Positions 1 through 6,153 of a stretch of DNA of 9,411 nucleotides are shown here, one piece after another. Each line of letters starts with the position of its first letter. Positions within the stretch are counted from its first letter, which is position 1. Under the pieces are notes generated by a model. It was given only the letters and a program-made list of their open reading frames with translations, had not been told where the DNA came from and did not search any database. Origin of the DNA: an uncultured archaeon (lineage in GTDB: Archaea > Halobacteriota > Methanosarcinia > Methanosarcinales > Methanoperedenaceae); NCBI GenBank assembly GCA_902386085.1, contig CABMIA010000115.1, forward strand, positions 1-9,411, given 5' to 3'. Position numbers and translations under genes: made by a program.

Positions 1-152
1 GGTTCGGGAAGATTGTTAGGATCACTTCCCAAATATCTGACGTGATGTTGAATTATTTTATCTCCATGTCGTTCGTTCCATACTTCAGCATATCTAATTT
101 TGTCTCCTTGTTTGATTTTGCGTATGAATGTATTATGTTGTTGTTTAGCCAT
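1..152 (-). CDS. N-terminus of a probable transposase (partial, runs off left edge)
   Basis: An ATG at 152-150 opens a minus-strand frame with no stop down to base 1 (50 codons plus two bases). The product begins MAKQQHNTFIRKIKQGDKIR and goes on with a Tyr-Ala-Glu-Val stretch and an Arg-Tyr-Leu-Gly-Ser-Asp stretch at residues 39-44. A short basic N-terminus leading to a beta strand and then a 'xYLGxD' element is typical, from memory, of archaeal DDE transposases of the IS1634/IS4-like kind. The catalytic domain would lie outside the window, so this is a family guess only. There is no clear Shine-Dalgarno sequence. A perfect 22-bp palindrome ends two bases upstream of the ATG. The stretch is visibly more A+T-rich than the genes to its right, which fits a mobile gene. 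It could also be another small basic DNA-binding protein. Confidence 0.5.
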   Translation of the reverse strand, partial: MAKQQHNTFIRKIKQGDKIRYAEVWNERHGDKIIQHHVRYLGSDPNNLPE

Positions 153-153
153 A

Positions 154-175
154 TTGTAGTGTATATACACTACAA
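154..175. promoter_or_regulatory. Perfect 22-bp palindrome upstream of the left-edge gene (possible operator)
   Basis: Bases 154-175 form an uninterrupted inverted repeat with half-site TTGTAGTGTAT and centre between 164 and 165. It ends two bases before the ATG at 152. On the minus strand an AT-rich TTATTTAC element at about 177-184 lies roughly 28 bases upstream of the ATG and could be a TATA box for a near-leaderless transcript. In that reading the palindrome fills the gap between TATA box and start site, where a dimeric repressor would block transcription. Alternatively its core GTATATAC is itself a TATA element. The palindrome is seen directly; the operator role is inference. Confidence 0.5.
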
Positions 176-229
176 AGTAAATAACCTTTTCTTTTTGATT
201 TTGAAGCATTTTTAAGGAGCGGTCGAAAG

Positions 230-266
230 CTATTTTTAAAAAAATTATAATAATATATTAAAATAG
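230..266 (-). terminator. Possible terminator downstream of glutamate dehydrogenase
   Basis: On the minus strand, 34 bases after the gdh stop codon, an AT-rich inverted repeat (7-bp arms at 260-266 and 230-236, arm CTATTTT) encloses a run of seven T at 244-238. T-rich runs are the usual archaeal termination signal. The arms are weak, so the T-run is the main support. The rest of the 153-299 gap is AT-rich and holds no recognisable gene. Confidence 0.4.
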
Positions 267-299
267 TTGCAAGATTAACTTGACGCTATGGAGGCAAAG

Positions 300-1589
300 C
301 TATAGGTTCCCGCGCAGCCTTTCAGCATGGAGTATCCTTTTTACAGCAAGCTGGTAAGCCGCTTTTCTCATACTGCAATTTTCTTCTTCGCACAGCGAAA
401 AGACGTCTTTGAATGAGTTTACCATGGTTTTCCCGAGCTTTTCAAGAACCCTGTTCTCTTCCCAGTAATCATTGTTGAGGTTCTGGATCCATTCAAAGTA
501 GCTCACCACCACACCACCGGCATTCGCAAGTATATCGGGTATGAGCATTATTTTCTTCTCGGAAAATACGTTGTCCGCGTCAATCGTTGTGGGAGCGTTT
601 GCAAGCTCAAGGACGATCTTTGCCTTCACGTCCCGGGCATTATCCTTGTTAAGCTGCTCTGAGAGCGCGGCAGGAACCAGGATATCACATTCGCATGTGA
701 GAAGTTCCTCGTTTGAGATATTTTCGCTCCCCTCAAAGTCAATGACGCTCCCGGAATCGTTCTTATGTTTTATCACGTTCGGAATGTCAAGACCATCCTT
801 ATTCATTATGCCGCCTTTGGAATCGCTCACCGCAACTACCCTGTATCCTCTTTCATGGAGTATCCTGGCAGCGTTCTCACCCACGTTCCCGAAACCCTGG
901 ATGGCGATATTTACGTCCGATTTATCCATTCCCTTCGTTTTCAGGGCTTCCTCAAGGACAAGTATTCCTCCAAGGGATGTTGAATAGCTCCTGGCTTTGC
1001 TCCCCCCGAGCTCGATAGGTTTGCCTGTCACCACGGCAGGCACGTGCTCTCCTTTTATCCGCTCGTATTCATCAAGTATCCAGGCCATGATCTTTTCATC
1101 CGTATAAACGTCGGGCGCAGGAATATCCCTGGATGGCCCGATATAATCCGCTATGGCGCGGATGTAACTTCGCGTAAGCCGTTCGAGTTCGGTCCTGCTG
1201 AGTTCCTTCGGATTGACCACAACACCTCCTTTTGATCCTCCAAAGGGGATATTTACCACCGCGCATTTGAGCGACATCAAAAAGGCAAGATCCCTGACAT
1301 CGTCAAGCGTCAGTTCGGGATGGAATCTGATCCCTCCTTTTGTCGGGCCGCGTGCATCGTTATACTGCACCCTGTGCCCGACGAACATCTTTGTTTTCCC
1401 TGAATCCATATGCACCGGGAAATGAACTGTAAAGGAACGCCTGGGCATATCCAGCAGGTCAAGTTCCTCTGTCGAAAGATCAAGGTAACTATACAGGTCT
1501 TCAAGCTCGCTGATGCACTTCTGGCACAGGTTCTCTTCATCAGCGTGGATTCTCTCATGATTTCTGACTATCAAAATTCCAACCTCCAT
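300..1589 (-). CDS. gdhA: Glutamate dehydrogenase (Glu/Leu/Phe/Val dehydrogenase family)
   Basis: Catalyses reversible oxidative deamination of glutamate to 2-oxoglutarate and ammonia with NAD(P) in the cytoplasm. The 429 residues are normal for hexameric GDH. The N-terminal dimerisation/substrate domain spans about 20-190 and the Rossmann domain about 195-420. K84 (in TKGGIRF), K108 and K120 (in PFGGSKGG) and D160 (in PAPD) reproduce the spacing of K89, K113, K125 and D165 of the Clostridium symbiosum enzyme. K84 favours glutamate over leucine as substrate. QGFGNVG (231-237) is the dinucleotide fold and PDILANAGG (351-359) a family signature. The loop GGSKARSYSTSLGG (195-208) departs from the usual GGSxGRxxATGxG. 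The start is uncertain: the ATG at 1589 fits a leaderless transcript, but a strong Shine-Dalgarno at 1581-1587 overlaps that ATG and points to a TTG at 1574-1572 (codon 6). Cofactor preference cannot be read with confidence. Confidence 0.93.
   Translation of the reverse strand: MEVGILIVRNHERIHADEENLCQKCISELEDLYSYLDLSTEELDLLDMPRRSFTVHFPVHMDSGKTKMFVGHRVQYNDARGPTKGGIRFHPELTLDDVRDLAFLMSLKCAVVNIPFGGSKGGVVVNPKELSRTELERLTRSYIRAIADYIGPSRDIPAPDVYTDEKIMAWILDEYERIKGEHVPAVVTGKPIELGGSKARSYSTSLGGILVLEEALKTKGMDKSDVNIAIQGFGNVGENAARILHERGYRVVAVSDSKGGIMNKDGLDIPNVIKHKNDSGSVIDFEGSENISNEELLTCECDILVPAALSEQLNKDNARDVKAKIVLELANAPTTIDADNVFSEKKIMLIPDILANAGGVVVSYFEWIQNLNNDYWEENRVLEKLGKTMVNSFKDVFSLCEEENCSMRKAAYQLAVKRILHAERLRGNL
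1581..1587 (-). promoter_or_regulatory. Shine-Dalgarno GGAGGTT that questions the gdh start
   Basis: On the minus strand GGAGGTT begins on the last base of the ATG at 1589-1587. From the core GGAGGT it is seven bases to the in-frame TTG at 1574-1572, an ideal spacing. No such motif precedes the ATG. If used, the protein starts at codon 6 and loses five residues. Confidence 0.55.
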
Positions 1590-1611
1590 TTACAATATTT
1601 GATTTACCTGA

Positions 1612-1619
1612 TAATTTAA
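1612..1619 (-). promoter_or_regulatory. TATA box of the gdh promoter
   Basis: The minus-strand sequence TTAAATTA is centred about 26-27 bases upstream of the ATG at 1589, in the short gap after the taw2 stop. This places the transcription start at or next to that ATG. The mRNA would then be leaderless for the ATG, or have a leader of about 15 bases carrying the Shine-Dalgarno for the TTG. No convincing BRE was seen. It suggests gdh has its own promoter although taw2 ends only 49 bases upstream. Confidence 0.45.
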
Positions 1620-1638
1620 GAAGGTTTGCATGGCTGAA

Positions 1639-2631
1639 CTAATCCACTACAACATCCACCACCACATGCCACACGCCCGGAGAATATTTTTTTATTCTTC
1701 GCATCTCAAGTATCTTCGCCTTTCTCCCCTGTTTATTGGCAGCTTCTATCAGCCGCAAGAACGGGCGGCGCTCAATAACCTCAGGCACAGCTTCATGATA
1801 ATGCAGAATCCCGCCAGGTAAAAGGGCGCGGATGCCATATTCAAGATATTCATGTGCATCCAGATATCCCATTATTACACGGTGCGCTATTCCGCATGGA
1901 GTAGCAATGGAACAGTCTCCTGCTACGGGTTCAATAATATCCCCGACTCCGTTGAGCATTATATTTTCTTTTAAATAACCAAAGGCAACCGGATTGATCT
2001 CTATCGCAAATATCTTTTCTGGTTTTGAATGAACAGCCATGGGAATAGAAAAATATCCGATCCCTGCGAACATATCCACGAGGGTCTCCCCCCTGCCAAG
2101 TTCACTCATCCGCCTTCTTTCAGCAAGATTTCCCCGGGAGTACATGATTCGCATGGCATCAAGCTTGAAAAGGCAGCCGTTCTCTTTGTGTACGGTCTCC
2201 GTGCCTTTTCCTGCAATTATTTCCCGCTCAGGCTGCCTCATCCGTCCTGCTATCCCCCTGTCGAGCAGCACAGTTTTGCATCTTGGATAAAGGGAAAGCA
2301 ATCCCTTGCCTATTTCTGCTTTTCGGTGCTCTATTTCTTTTTTTAGCGATAATATAATAATATCTCCGAGAATCTGCCATCCCGAAGGAATGAATTTTTC
2401 CTCCTCTTCTGTTATGTCCAGGATATCGCCAAGGGTTTTATTCCGGATGTAATATTCAGGTTTTACCTGCTCGATCAAATCAAAATCAGTTGTTGCAAAG
2501 GTTTCTTTAACCGGGATTTCAACAAAGCCTTTTTTTTTGACTAATTTTCTTGTTTTATCAAGCGCATCCTCTGAAAAAAGTCTCTGCCTGGCTATTTCAG
2601 CTTCCTCTTTGCTGACAAGAACTGCCTTCAT
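1639..2631 (-). CDS. taw2: tRNA-Phe 4-demethylwyosine aminocarboxypropyltransferase (Taw2)
   Basis: Transfers the 3-amino-3-carboxypropyl group of S-adenosylmethionine to C7 of the 4-demethylwyosine base at position 37 of tRNA-Phe, after Taw1. At 330 residues it matches the Trm5/TYW2 family. The N-terminal part (about 1-150) is the accessory region, followed by [11 protein letters not shown] (164-174) and a Rossmann-like domain with DMFAGIGYF (186-194), the acidic AIEINP (209-214) and a PGG-type loop (272-274). Taw2 and the related m1G37 methylase Trm5 are told apart here by three points: Tyr in AGIGYF, the YSRGN element, and RVIMGYLDA (251-259) where Trm5 has an Asn-Leu-Pro motif. HYHE (277-280) also fits Taw2. 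Its ATG overlaps the hom stop codon (ATGA at 2631-2628) with no clear Shine-Dalgarno, so translation is probably coupled to hom. No other wyosine gene is in the window. Confidence 0.85.
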   Translation of the reverse strand: MKAVLVSKEEAEIARQRLFSEDALDKTRKLVKKKGFVEIPVKETFATTDFDLIEQVKPEYYIRNKTLGDILDITEEEEKFIPSGWQILGDIIILSLKKEIEHRKAEIGKGLLSLYPRCKTVLLDRGIAGRMRQPEREIIAGKGTETVHKENGCLFKLDAMRIMYSRGNLAERRRMSELGRGETLVDMFAGIGYFSIPMAVHSKPEKIFAIEINPVAFGYLKENIMLNGVGDIIEPVAGDCSIATPCGIAHRVIMGYLDAHEYLEYGIRALLPGGILHYHEAVPEVIERRPFLRLIEAANKQGRKAKILEMRRIKKYSPGVWHVVVDVVVD

Positions 2632-3626
2632 GAATTCTTGACTAAGTACAGGATATCGCTCAGGATAGAACTTGCTGTCTCAACAGAACCCGCGCCTTTT
2701 CCGCTGATCGTGATCCTTCCTGCGAGGTCTGTCATGATCGAAGCCACGTTCAACGTTCCCCCGACAGCAAGGGGATGCCGCTTCGGAACAAGGCGCGGCG
2801 CCACGGTAAGATTGCCATTCCCGGCTTCGCAGACAAGTTTAACGACATAATTGTTCTTACTGGCTAGCTCAAGGGCTTCTGGTGTGATCTTGGTGATGCC
2901 GGTTACTTTAACGTCGCGATATGTCGCATTCTTTCCAAAGACCGAGTTTGCAATTATCACGAGCTTGCATGCAGAGTCTATACCCTCCACATCATAGGTC
3001 GGGTCGGTTTCGGCTATTCCCAGTTCCTGCGCCTCCTTCAGCACAAGCTCATACGGCAGCCTCTCCTCTGCCATCCGTGTAAGGATGTAATTGGTCGTGC
3101 CGTTTAGTATGCCTTCGATCCCCAGTACGGTATTTCCTGCCAGATCTTCATGAATAAGGTTGAATATCGGGACTGCTCCGCCAACAGTGGCTTCGTACCT
3201 GAACAACACCCCGTTATCCTCGGCGGCTTCCTTTAATTCCGAAAAGCGCAAGGCAAGAGGGCCTTTGTTGGAGGTGACAATATGCTTTCCCGATTTGAAG
3301 GCAGCAAGCATATTACTGAGTCCGGGTTCACCGTTTTCGATATTAGTAGGTGTGGCTTCAACGACAATTTCATGTTCTATATTACTGATCAGCTCAAATA
3401 CACTTTCCCTGCCTGCTGCAATAGTGCCTGTCTGTTTCTTTTTCTCCAGGGCGCTGTTCAGGTCTATTCCCTGGTTATCGACAGTACACCCGCCTGAATC
3501 TGCTATCCCTACGACGCACAGGTCAATACCCTGATCATTCAGAAATTCTTTCTTTGCCAGGATAGAGCGGGCTACTCCCTGACCCACGGCACCGAAACCG
3601 ATGATAGAAATCCTTACGACCTTCAT
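2628..3626 (-). CDS. hom: Homoserine dehydrogenase, short form without ACT domain
   Basis: Reduces aspartate semialdehyde to homoserine with NAD(P)H, the branch point of the aspartate pathway towards threonine and methionine. The 332 residues cover the catalytic unit only. The N-terminal Rossmann fold shows IGFGAVGQG (9-17). SNKGPLA (119-125) contains K121, and the catalytic domain has [10 protein letters not shown] (145-154), [14 protein letters not shown] (172-185) and E206, D217 and K221, which match the spacing of E208, D219 and K223 of the yeast enzyme. [11 protein letters not shown] (309-319) is the conserved C-terminal loop. The C-terminal ACT domain common in bacteria is missing; an ACT protein is encoded immediately upstream and overlaps by four bases (ATGA, 3626-3623). 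A run of eight G lies one base before the ATG and may serve as a poor Shine-Dalgarno. Downstream, hom overlaps taw2 in the same ATGA manner. Confidence 0.94.
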   Translation of the reverse strand: MKVVRISIIGFGAVGQGVARSILAKKEFLNDQGIDLCVVGIADSGGCTVDNQGIDLNSALEKKKQTGTIAAGRESVFELISNIEHEIVVEATPTNIENGEPGLSNMLAAFKSGKHIVTSNKGPLALRFSELKEAAEDNGVLFRYEATVGGAVPIFNLIHEDLAGNTVLGIEGILNGTTNYILTRMAEERLPYELVLKEAQELGIAETDPTYDVEGIDSACKLVIIANSVFGKNATYRDVKVTGITKITPEALELASKNNYVVKLVCEAGNGNLTVAPRLVPKRHPLAVGGTLNVASIMTDLAGRITISGKGAGSVETASSILSDILYLVKNS

Positions 3627-4135
3627 GCCCCCCCCGAGTTAGGCCTAATCGGTTCTATCATGAGCAGGTCCTTTTTGTTCGCAACTTCCCGTAACGTTTC
3701 AAGAGATTTTTTCAGTTCTTTTTCTCCGACGGCATTGATGACAAGGTATGCAGATGACGTTTTCTCTATTGCAGGCATGGAAAGTGAAAGATCCACAACT
3801 TCTGCAAAGCCAGTGGAATCGATTTTGTCTATGGTATCTCCTATATCGGAGTGGACTATATGCCCTATAAGAACAACAGAAACCGAAGACCGAAGCCTTT
3901 CCTCACCCACCCGCGCCACCTTAACCCCGCTATTTTCAAGCCGTTCGATGAGCTCATCAAGGACACGCTGGTCGATCTCGAACGTGATCTGGACCGGGAT
4001 CGTTCCCCTGGGGGTTTTTTCTTCGTGCTGATGCACTACGCTCATAATATTCCCATGGAGTTCCGATATCGGTGAAAGCGCCAGAACAAGCTGCCCCGGG
4101 ATATCCTTGAGTTCAAGTGTCATCGAAACAATCAT
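3623..4135 (-). CDS. ACT-domain regulatory protein partnering homoserine dehydrogenase
   Basis: A 170-residue protein with a clear ACT domain near its N-terminus: a first strand ending in [11 protein letters not shown], then [11 protein letters not shown], with the last strand at VKVARV (about residues 5-77 of the longer form). The second half (about 84-168), with [20 protein letters not shown], looks like a second ACT-like domain. ACT domains bind amino acids and regulate aspartate-pathway enzymes. Direct linkage to a homoserine dehydrogenase that lacks its own ACT domain suggests a separate feedback-sensing subunit, probably for threonine or methionine; that role is inferred. I chose the ATG at 4135, which has GAGG just upstream and a weak AT-rich TATA-like stretch near 4158-4170. 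A TTG at 4144 (three residues longer) and an ATG at 4123 are alternatives. The stop overlaps the hom ATG, and the preceding gene ends 32 bases upstream. Confidence 0.85.
   Translation of the reverse strand: MIVSMTLELKDIPGQLVLALSPISELHGNIMSVVHQHEEKTPRGTIPVQITFEIDQRVLDELIERLENSGVKVARVGEERLRSSVSVVLIGHIVHSDIGDTIDKIDSTGFAEVVDLSLSMPAIEKTSSAYLVINAVGEKELKKSLETLREVANKKDLLMIEPIRPNSGGA
3628..3635 (-). other. G8 tract in -1 slippery phase at the ACT/hom junction
   Basis: The minus strand has eight consecutive G just before the ATGA overlap. In the ACT frame they read TCG GGG GGG GCA TGA, so the phase is the canonical G GGG GGG slippery heptamer. A -1 slip here would leave the ACT frame before its stop and enter the hom frame one codon before its ATG. 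The tract and phase are seen; a function is not shown. Confidence 0.5.
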
Positions 4136-4167
4136 GACCCTCAACTATGCGGAAGTGAGTAATAAGT

Positions 4168-4653
4168 TTATTTGGTCAGGTCGAGCCACGTAAGAAGTCC
4201 CCCGGCAGCAGTTACCACGCCTCCGACTACTACCGCGTAGAGGCCGTACCCGATGCCTGATTGTACAGTCTCTCCAAAAATGGAGCCTGAGAATAAACTT
4301 ATGTCCCGCAGGCTCCAGAGGTTGACCGCACCGCCACCTATTATAAGGATTCCACACGCGACCATTGCTATGCCCTGTATCTTATCCCGGAGAATTGCCG
4401 CAACCACGATGCATGCAAATCCAAGAGCGAGCACACCAGCCCCCTGGAATTCCCAGTTGGAATTTGAGCCGATAAGCCCCATTAACATACCATTTCCGCT
4501 TACAGAGAATAAGCCATTCACCGATAGCGTGGATGTTTTGCTTGTCGCACTGAACCACGGGAGAAATACGCTTATTATTGATATCATTCCACCAACGATT
4601 GCAAGAATCTGACTTTTTGAAAGGTTGATTGTAAAACCGTTTTTAGCACCCAT
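4168..4653 (-). CDS. Small membrane protein with four predicted TM segments, unknown function
   Basis: I do not recognise the family. The 161 residues show hydrophobic segments at about 15-34 (followed by the turn LPWFS), 70-88, 93-113 and 133-155. Between TM1 and TM2 is a Ser/Gly/Asn-rich loop of about 35 residues, and between TM3 and TM4 the loop NLWSLRD with a short polar stretch. Only a short polar N-terminus precedes TM1, and there is no enzymatic motif. The ATG at 4653 lacks a Shine-Dalgarno but has a TATA box centred 25-26 bases upstream, so a leaderless mRNA is likely. It is the first gene of the apparent ACT-hom-taw2 unit (32 bases to the ACT ATG, 23 to the alternative TTG), which may mean co-transcription only or a membrane role linked to amino acids. 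The latter is speculation. Confidence 0.75.
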   Translation of the reverse strand: MGAKNGFTINLSKSQILAIVGGMISIISVFLPWFSATSKTSTLSVNGLFSVSGNGMLMGLIGSNSNWEFQGAGVLALGFACIVVAAILRDKIQGIAMVACGILIIGGGAVNLWSLRDISLFSGSIFGETVQSGIGYGLYAVVVGGVVTAAGGLLTWLDLTK

Positions 4654-4674
4654 AGAACCAACTCATGCGTTTCT

Positions 4675-4682
4675 AATATAAA
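4675..4682 (-). promoter_or_regulatory. TATA box of a leaderless promoter for the membrane protein-ACT-hom-taw2 unit
   Basis: The minus-strand TTTATATT is centred 25-26 bases upstream of the A of the ATG at 4653. This is the archaeal spacing between TATA centre and transcription start, so the mRNA probably begins at the start codon. It is the best promoter match in the window. The sequence upstream on the minus strand (ATATCTA) is not a clear BRE. Confidence 0.65.
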
Positions 4683-4693
4683 TAGATATATTT

Positions 4694-4731
4694 GCATACG
4701 CTTTTGCCTTTTCTCAAGAAAATCGATATGC
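4694..4731 (-). terminator. Two-part stem-loop between the beta-helix gene and the operon promoter
   Basis: Outer arms GCATA (4694-4698) and TATGC (4727-4731) can be extended by two pairs with one bulged base. Inner arms TTTTC (4709-4713) and GAAAA (4718-4722) close a 4-base loop. It starts 12 bases after the stop of the beta-helix gene and lies 12 bases before the TATA box of the next unit. It may end transcription of the beta-helix gene, helped by T-rich stretches on the minus strand, or may be an operator-like element. The structure is weak. Confidence 0.35.
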
Positions 4732-4742
4732 AGAAAACACAA

Positions 4743-5942
4743 TTAATTATTTTTCTTTGTTATAACCAACAAACCTAACAATCCAAGACTGGTCAGTGCT
4801 ATTGGGGGCAACTCTGGAACAGGTGGAATAGGCACTAATGGTGTTAAAGGTAAATAATCTCCACCATTTACAATGCCGTTCGAAGAATCATGGGGCAGCT
4901 TATTATCTCCTAAACCATCTCCATCTGTATCAATCCCATCATAATCAGACCAGTAGTTCCCTCCAAGATAAGGTCCACCTATAATGTTTCTTCCCAGAGT
5001 TTTTGCGATGTTCCAGGTGTTGTTTCCTAAATAAGCATTTCCAGTATTTCCATCAATAGCATTGATAGTATTTTTGAAGTAATTGTTATAGATACGATTG
5101 CCATTGGAACCAATAGGATCCGAAGCATCCGAATGCAGAACGATGCCATTACTGTTTCCCGTCACAAAGTTGCCACTTAGCGTATTTCGCCAACATACAT
5201 CAATTGAAATACCATCAATATTATTTGAAACTTTATTATAGTTAACTGTATTGTTTACGCATTGGTTTTCTAAAGAAATGCCCTTTGCATTGTTCGATGC
5301 ATTGTTACCAATCAGACTATTGTTCATGGAATGATGGTATACAGAGATGCCACTCCAAGTATTGTTTGATGCGTAGTTGTCAATCAGCATGTTATCGTTG
5401 GAAAGTCCCCCGGGCATAGTGCTACCTAAAGAAATACCCACCCCATTCGATACAGCAGTGTTGCCTGTCAATGTGTTTCGAAAGGACGTATCCAGAGATA
5501 TACCATCTAAATAGTTATTTGATGCATTGTTACCGCTCAGTATGTTATCATTAGACCAGTACAATAAGATGCCGTTAAGACCATTTACCGCAGTGAATCC
5601 TTTGAGTGTAATTCCATCTGCACTAAGGGTTATGGCACTGCCGCTTCCTCCTGCATTCACCGCAGGCTTACCGCCACCTGTGTCCAAGCCACTCAGGGTA
5701 AGCTGTTTGTTTACATTCACATTCTCGTAATATGTACCGCTATGCACTGTGATAATATCTCCAGGGCTTGCTGCAGATATAGCGTCTTGAATGGTTGAAT
5801 AATCGCATGTTCCAATTTTACATACTTTTATTTTTGCAGCACTTGCACCGACTACTAGCAATAATACAATCACGGTTATTTCTAATCCAATTCTTAAAAC
5901 ACTTTTTCCACCAATATCATTCAATTGCATCAATTTCCACAC
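4743..5942 (-). CDS. Secreted right-handed beta-helix protein (NosD/CASH type) with PEF-CTERM-like sorting signal
   Basis: A 399-residue surface protein. Residues 1-36 form a signal peptide: K13 and R17, then a hydrophobic core EITVIVLLLVVGASA. DYSTIQDAISAASPGDIITV (47-66) is the usual N-terminal cap of these helices. From about 100 to 310 there are parallel beta-helix coils with the recurring pattern N-x-L-x-G-N-x-A-S-N-N-x-x-G-I-S-L. GGNYWSDYDGIDTDGDGLGD (327-346) is the family's end motif, with an Asp-rich possible calcium site. The tail VPELPPIALTSLGLLGLLV, then ITKKNN, matches the PEF-CTERM layout (P-E-hydrophobic motif, TM helix, basic end) recognised by archaeosortase C, so the protein is probably cleaved and anchored to a lipid; here the motif is Pro-Glu-Leu. 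The listed start is GTG; ATG at codon 5 is an alternative, with AAAGGTGA just before the GTG. A sampled stretch is about 37% G+C, lower than hom. The ligand is unknown; NosD-like naming does not imply copper binding. Confidence 0.85.
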   Translation of the reverse strand: MWKLMQLNDIGGKSVLRIGLEITVIVLLLVVGASAAKIKVCKIGTCDYSTIQDAISAASPGDIITVHSGTYYENVNVNKQLTLSGLDTGGGKPAVNAGGSGSAITLSADGITLKGFTAVNGLNGILLYWSNDNILSGNNASNNYLDGISLDTSFRNTLTGNTAVSNGVGISLGSTMPGGLSNDNMLIDNYASNNTWSGISVYHHSMNNSLIGNNASNNAKGISLENQCVNNTVNYNKVSNNIDGISIDVCWRNTLSGNFVTGNSNGIVLHSDASDPIGSNGNRIYNNYFKNTINAIDGNTGNAYLGNNTWNIAKTLGRNIIGGPYLGGNYWSDYDGIDTDGDGLGDNKLPHDSSNGIVNGGDYLPLTPLVPIPPVPELPPIALTSLGLLGLLVITKKNN

Positions 5943-5997
5943 TCACCTTTGCTTTCATTAGCGAGACTAAATTTTAACAGTTACACATAATGAATCT

Positions 5998-6007
5998 ACT
6001 AATATAT
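5998..6007 (-). promoter_or_regulatory. Possible TATA box for the beta-helix gene
   Basis: The minus strand reads CATATATTAG here, about 60 bases upstream of the GTG at 5942. It would give a leader of about 30 bases carrying the AAAGGTGA ribosome-binding site at 5943-5950. A tandem 9-bp duplication TATGCTTTA (6067-6075 and 6076-6084) lies about 65 bases further upstream and also contains AT-rich TATA-like sequence. No gene was found in the 5943-6191 gap. Confidence 0.3.
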
Positions 6008-6114
6008 GGTTGTGTAAGAATCTTGAACATATGTTTTTGAAATATACCTTTAGCAAGAGTTTTCACTATGCTTTATATGCTTTACTTATGTTATTTAATT
6101 TTTCATCCCAGATC

Positions 6115-6130
6115 AGCGCGCCGAAGCGCT
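6115..6130 (-). other. UUCG-type hairpin in the gap after the surface-protein gene
   Basis: On the minus strand AGCGCTTCGGCGCGCT can form a perfect 4-bp GCGC stem capped by the very stable TTCG tetraloop with C-G closing pair, or an alternative 5-bp stem AGCGC/GCGCT. It lies 62 bases past the surface-protein stop and is G+C-rich within an A+T-rich gap. It may be a second terminator or an RNA-processing element. Confidence 0.3.
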
Positions 6131-6153
6131 AACCATTAAAAATCCTGTAATTA

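Noticed and set aside
541..987. Plus-strand reading frame of 148 codons opposite gdh
   Set aside because: It lies wholly inside a well-supported minus-strand gene and its product is Ser-rich shadow sequence with no family likeness. The same applies to plus-strand frames at 3160-3534 and 3660-4031.
300..1589. Leucine or phenylalanine dehydrogenase
   Set aside because: K84 in TKGGIRF corresponds to the glutamate side-chain-binding Lys of GDH, which leucine dehydrogenases lack, and the length fits hexameric GDH.
1639..2631. tRNA m1G37 methyltransferase Trm5
   Set aside because: Same superfamily, but the Asn-Leu-Pro motif of Trm5 is replaced by Met-Gly-Tyr (residues 254-256) and AGIGYF and YSRGN are Taw2-type features.
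4743..5942. NosD copper-processing protein of nitrous oxide reductase
   Set aside because: Only the beta-helix fold is shared. There are no nos genes nearby, and the sorting tail points to a surface protein.
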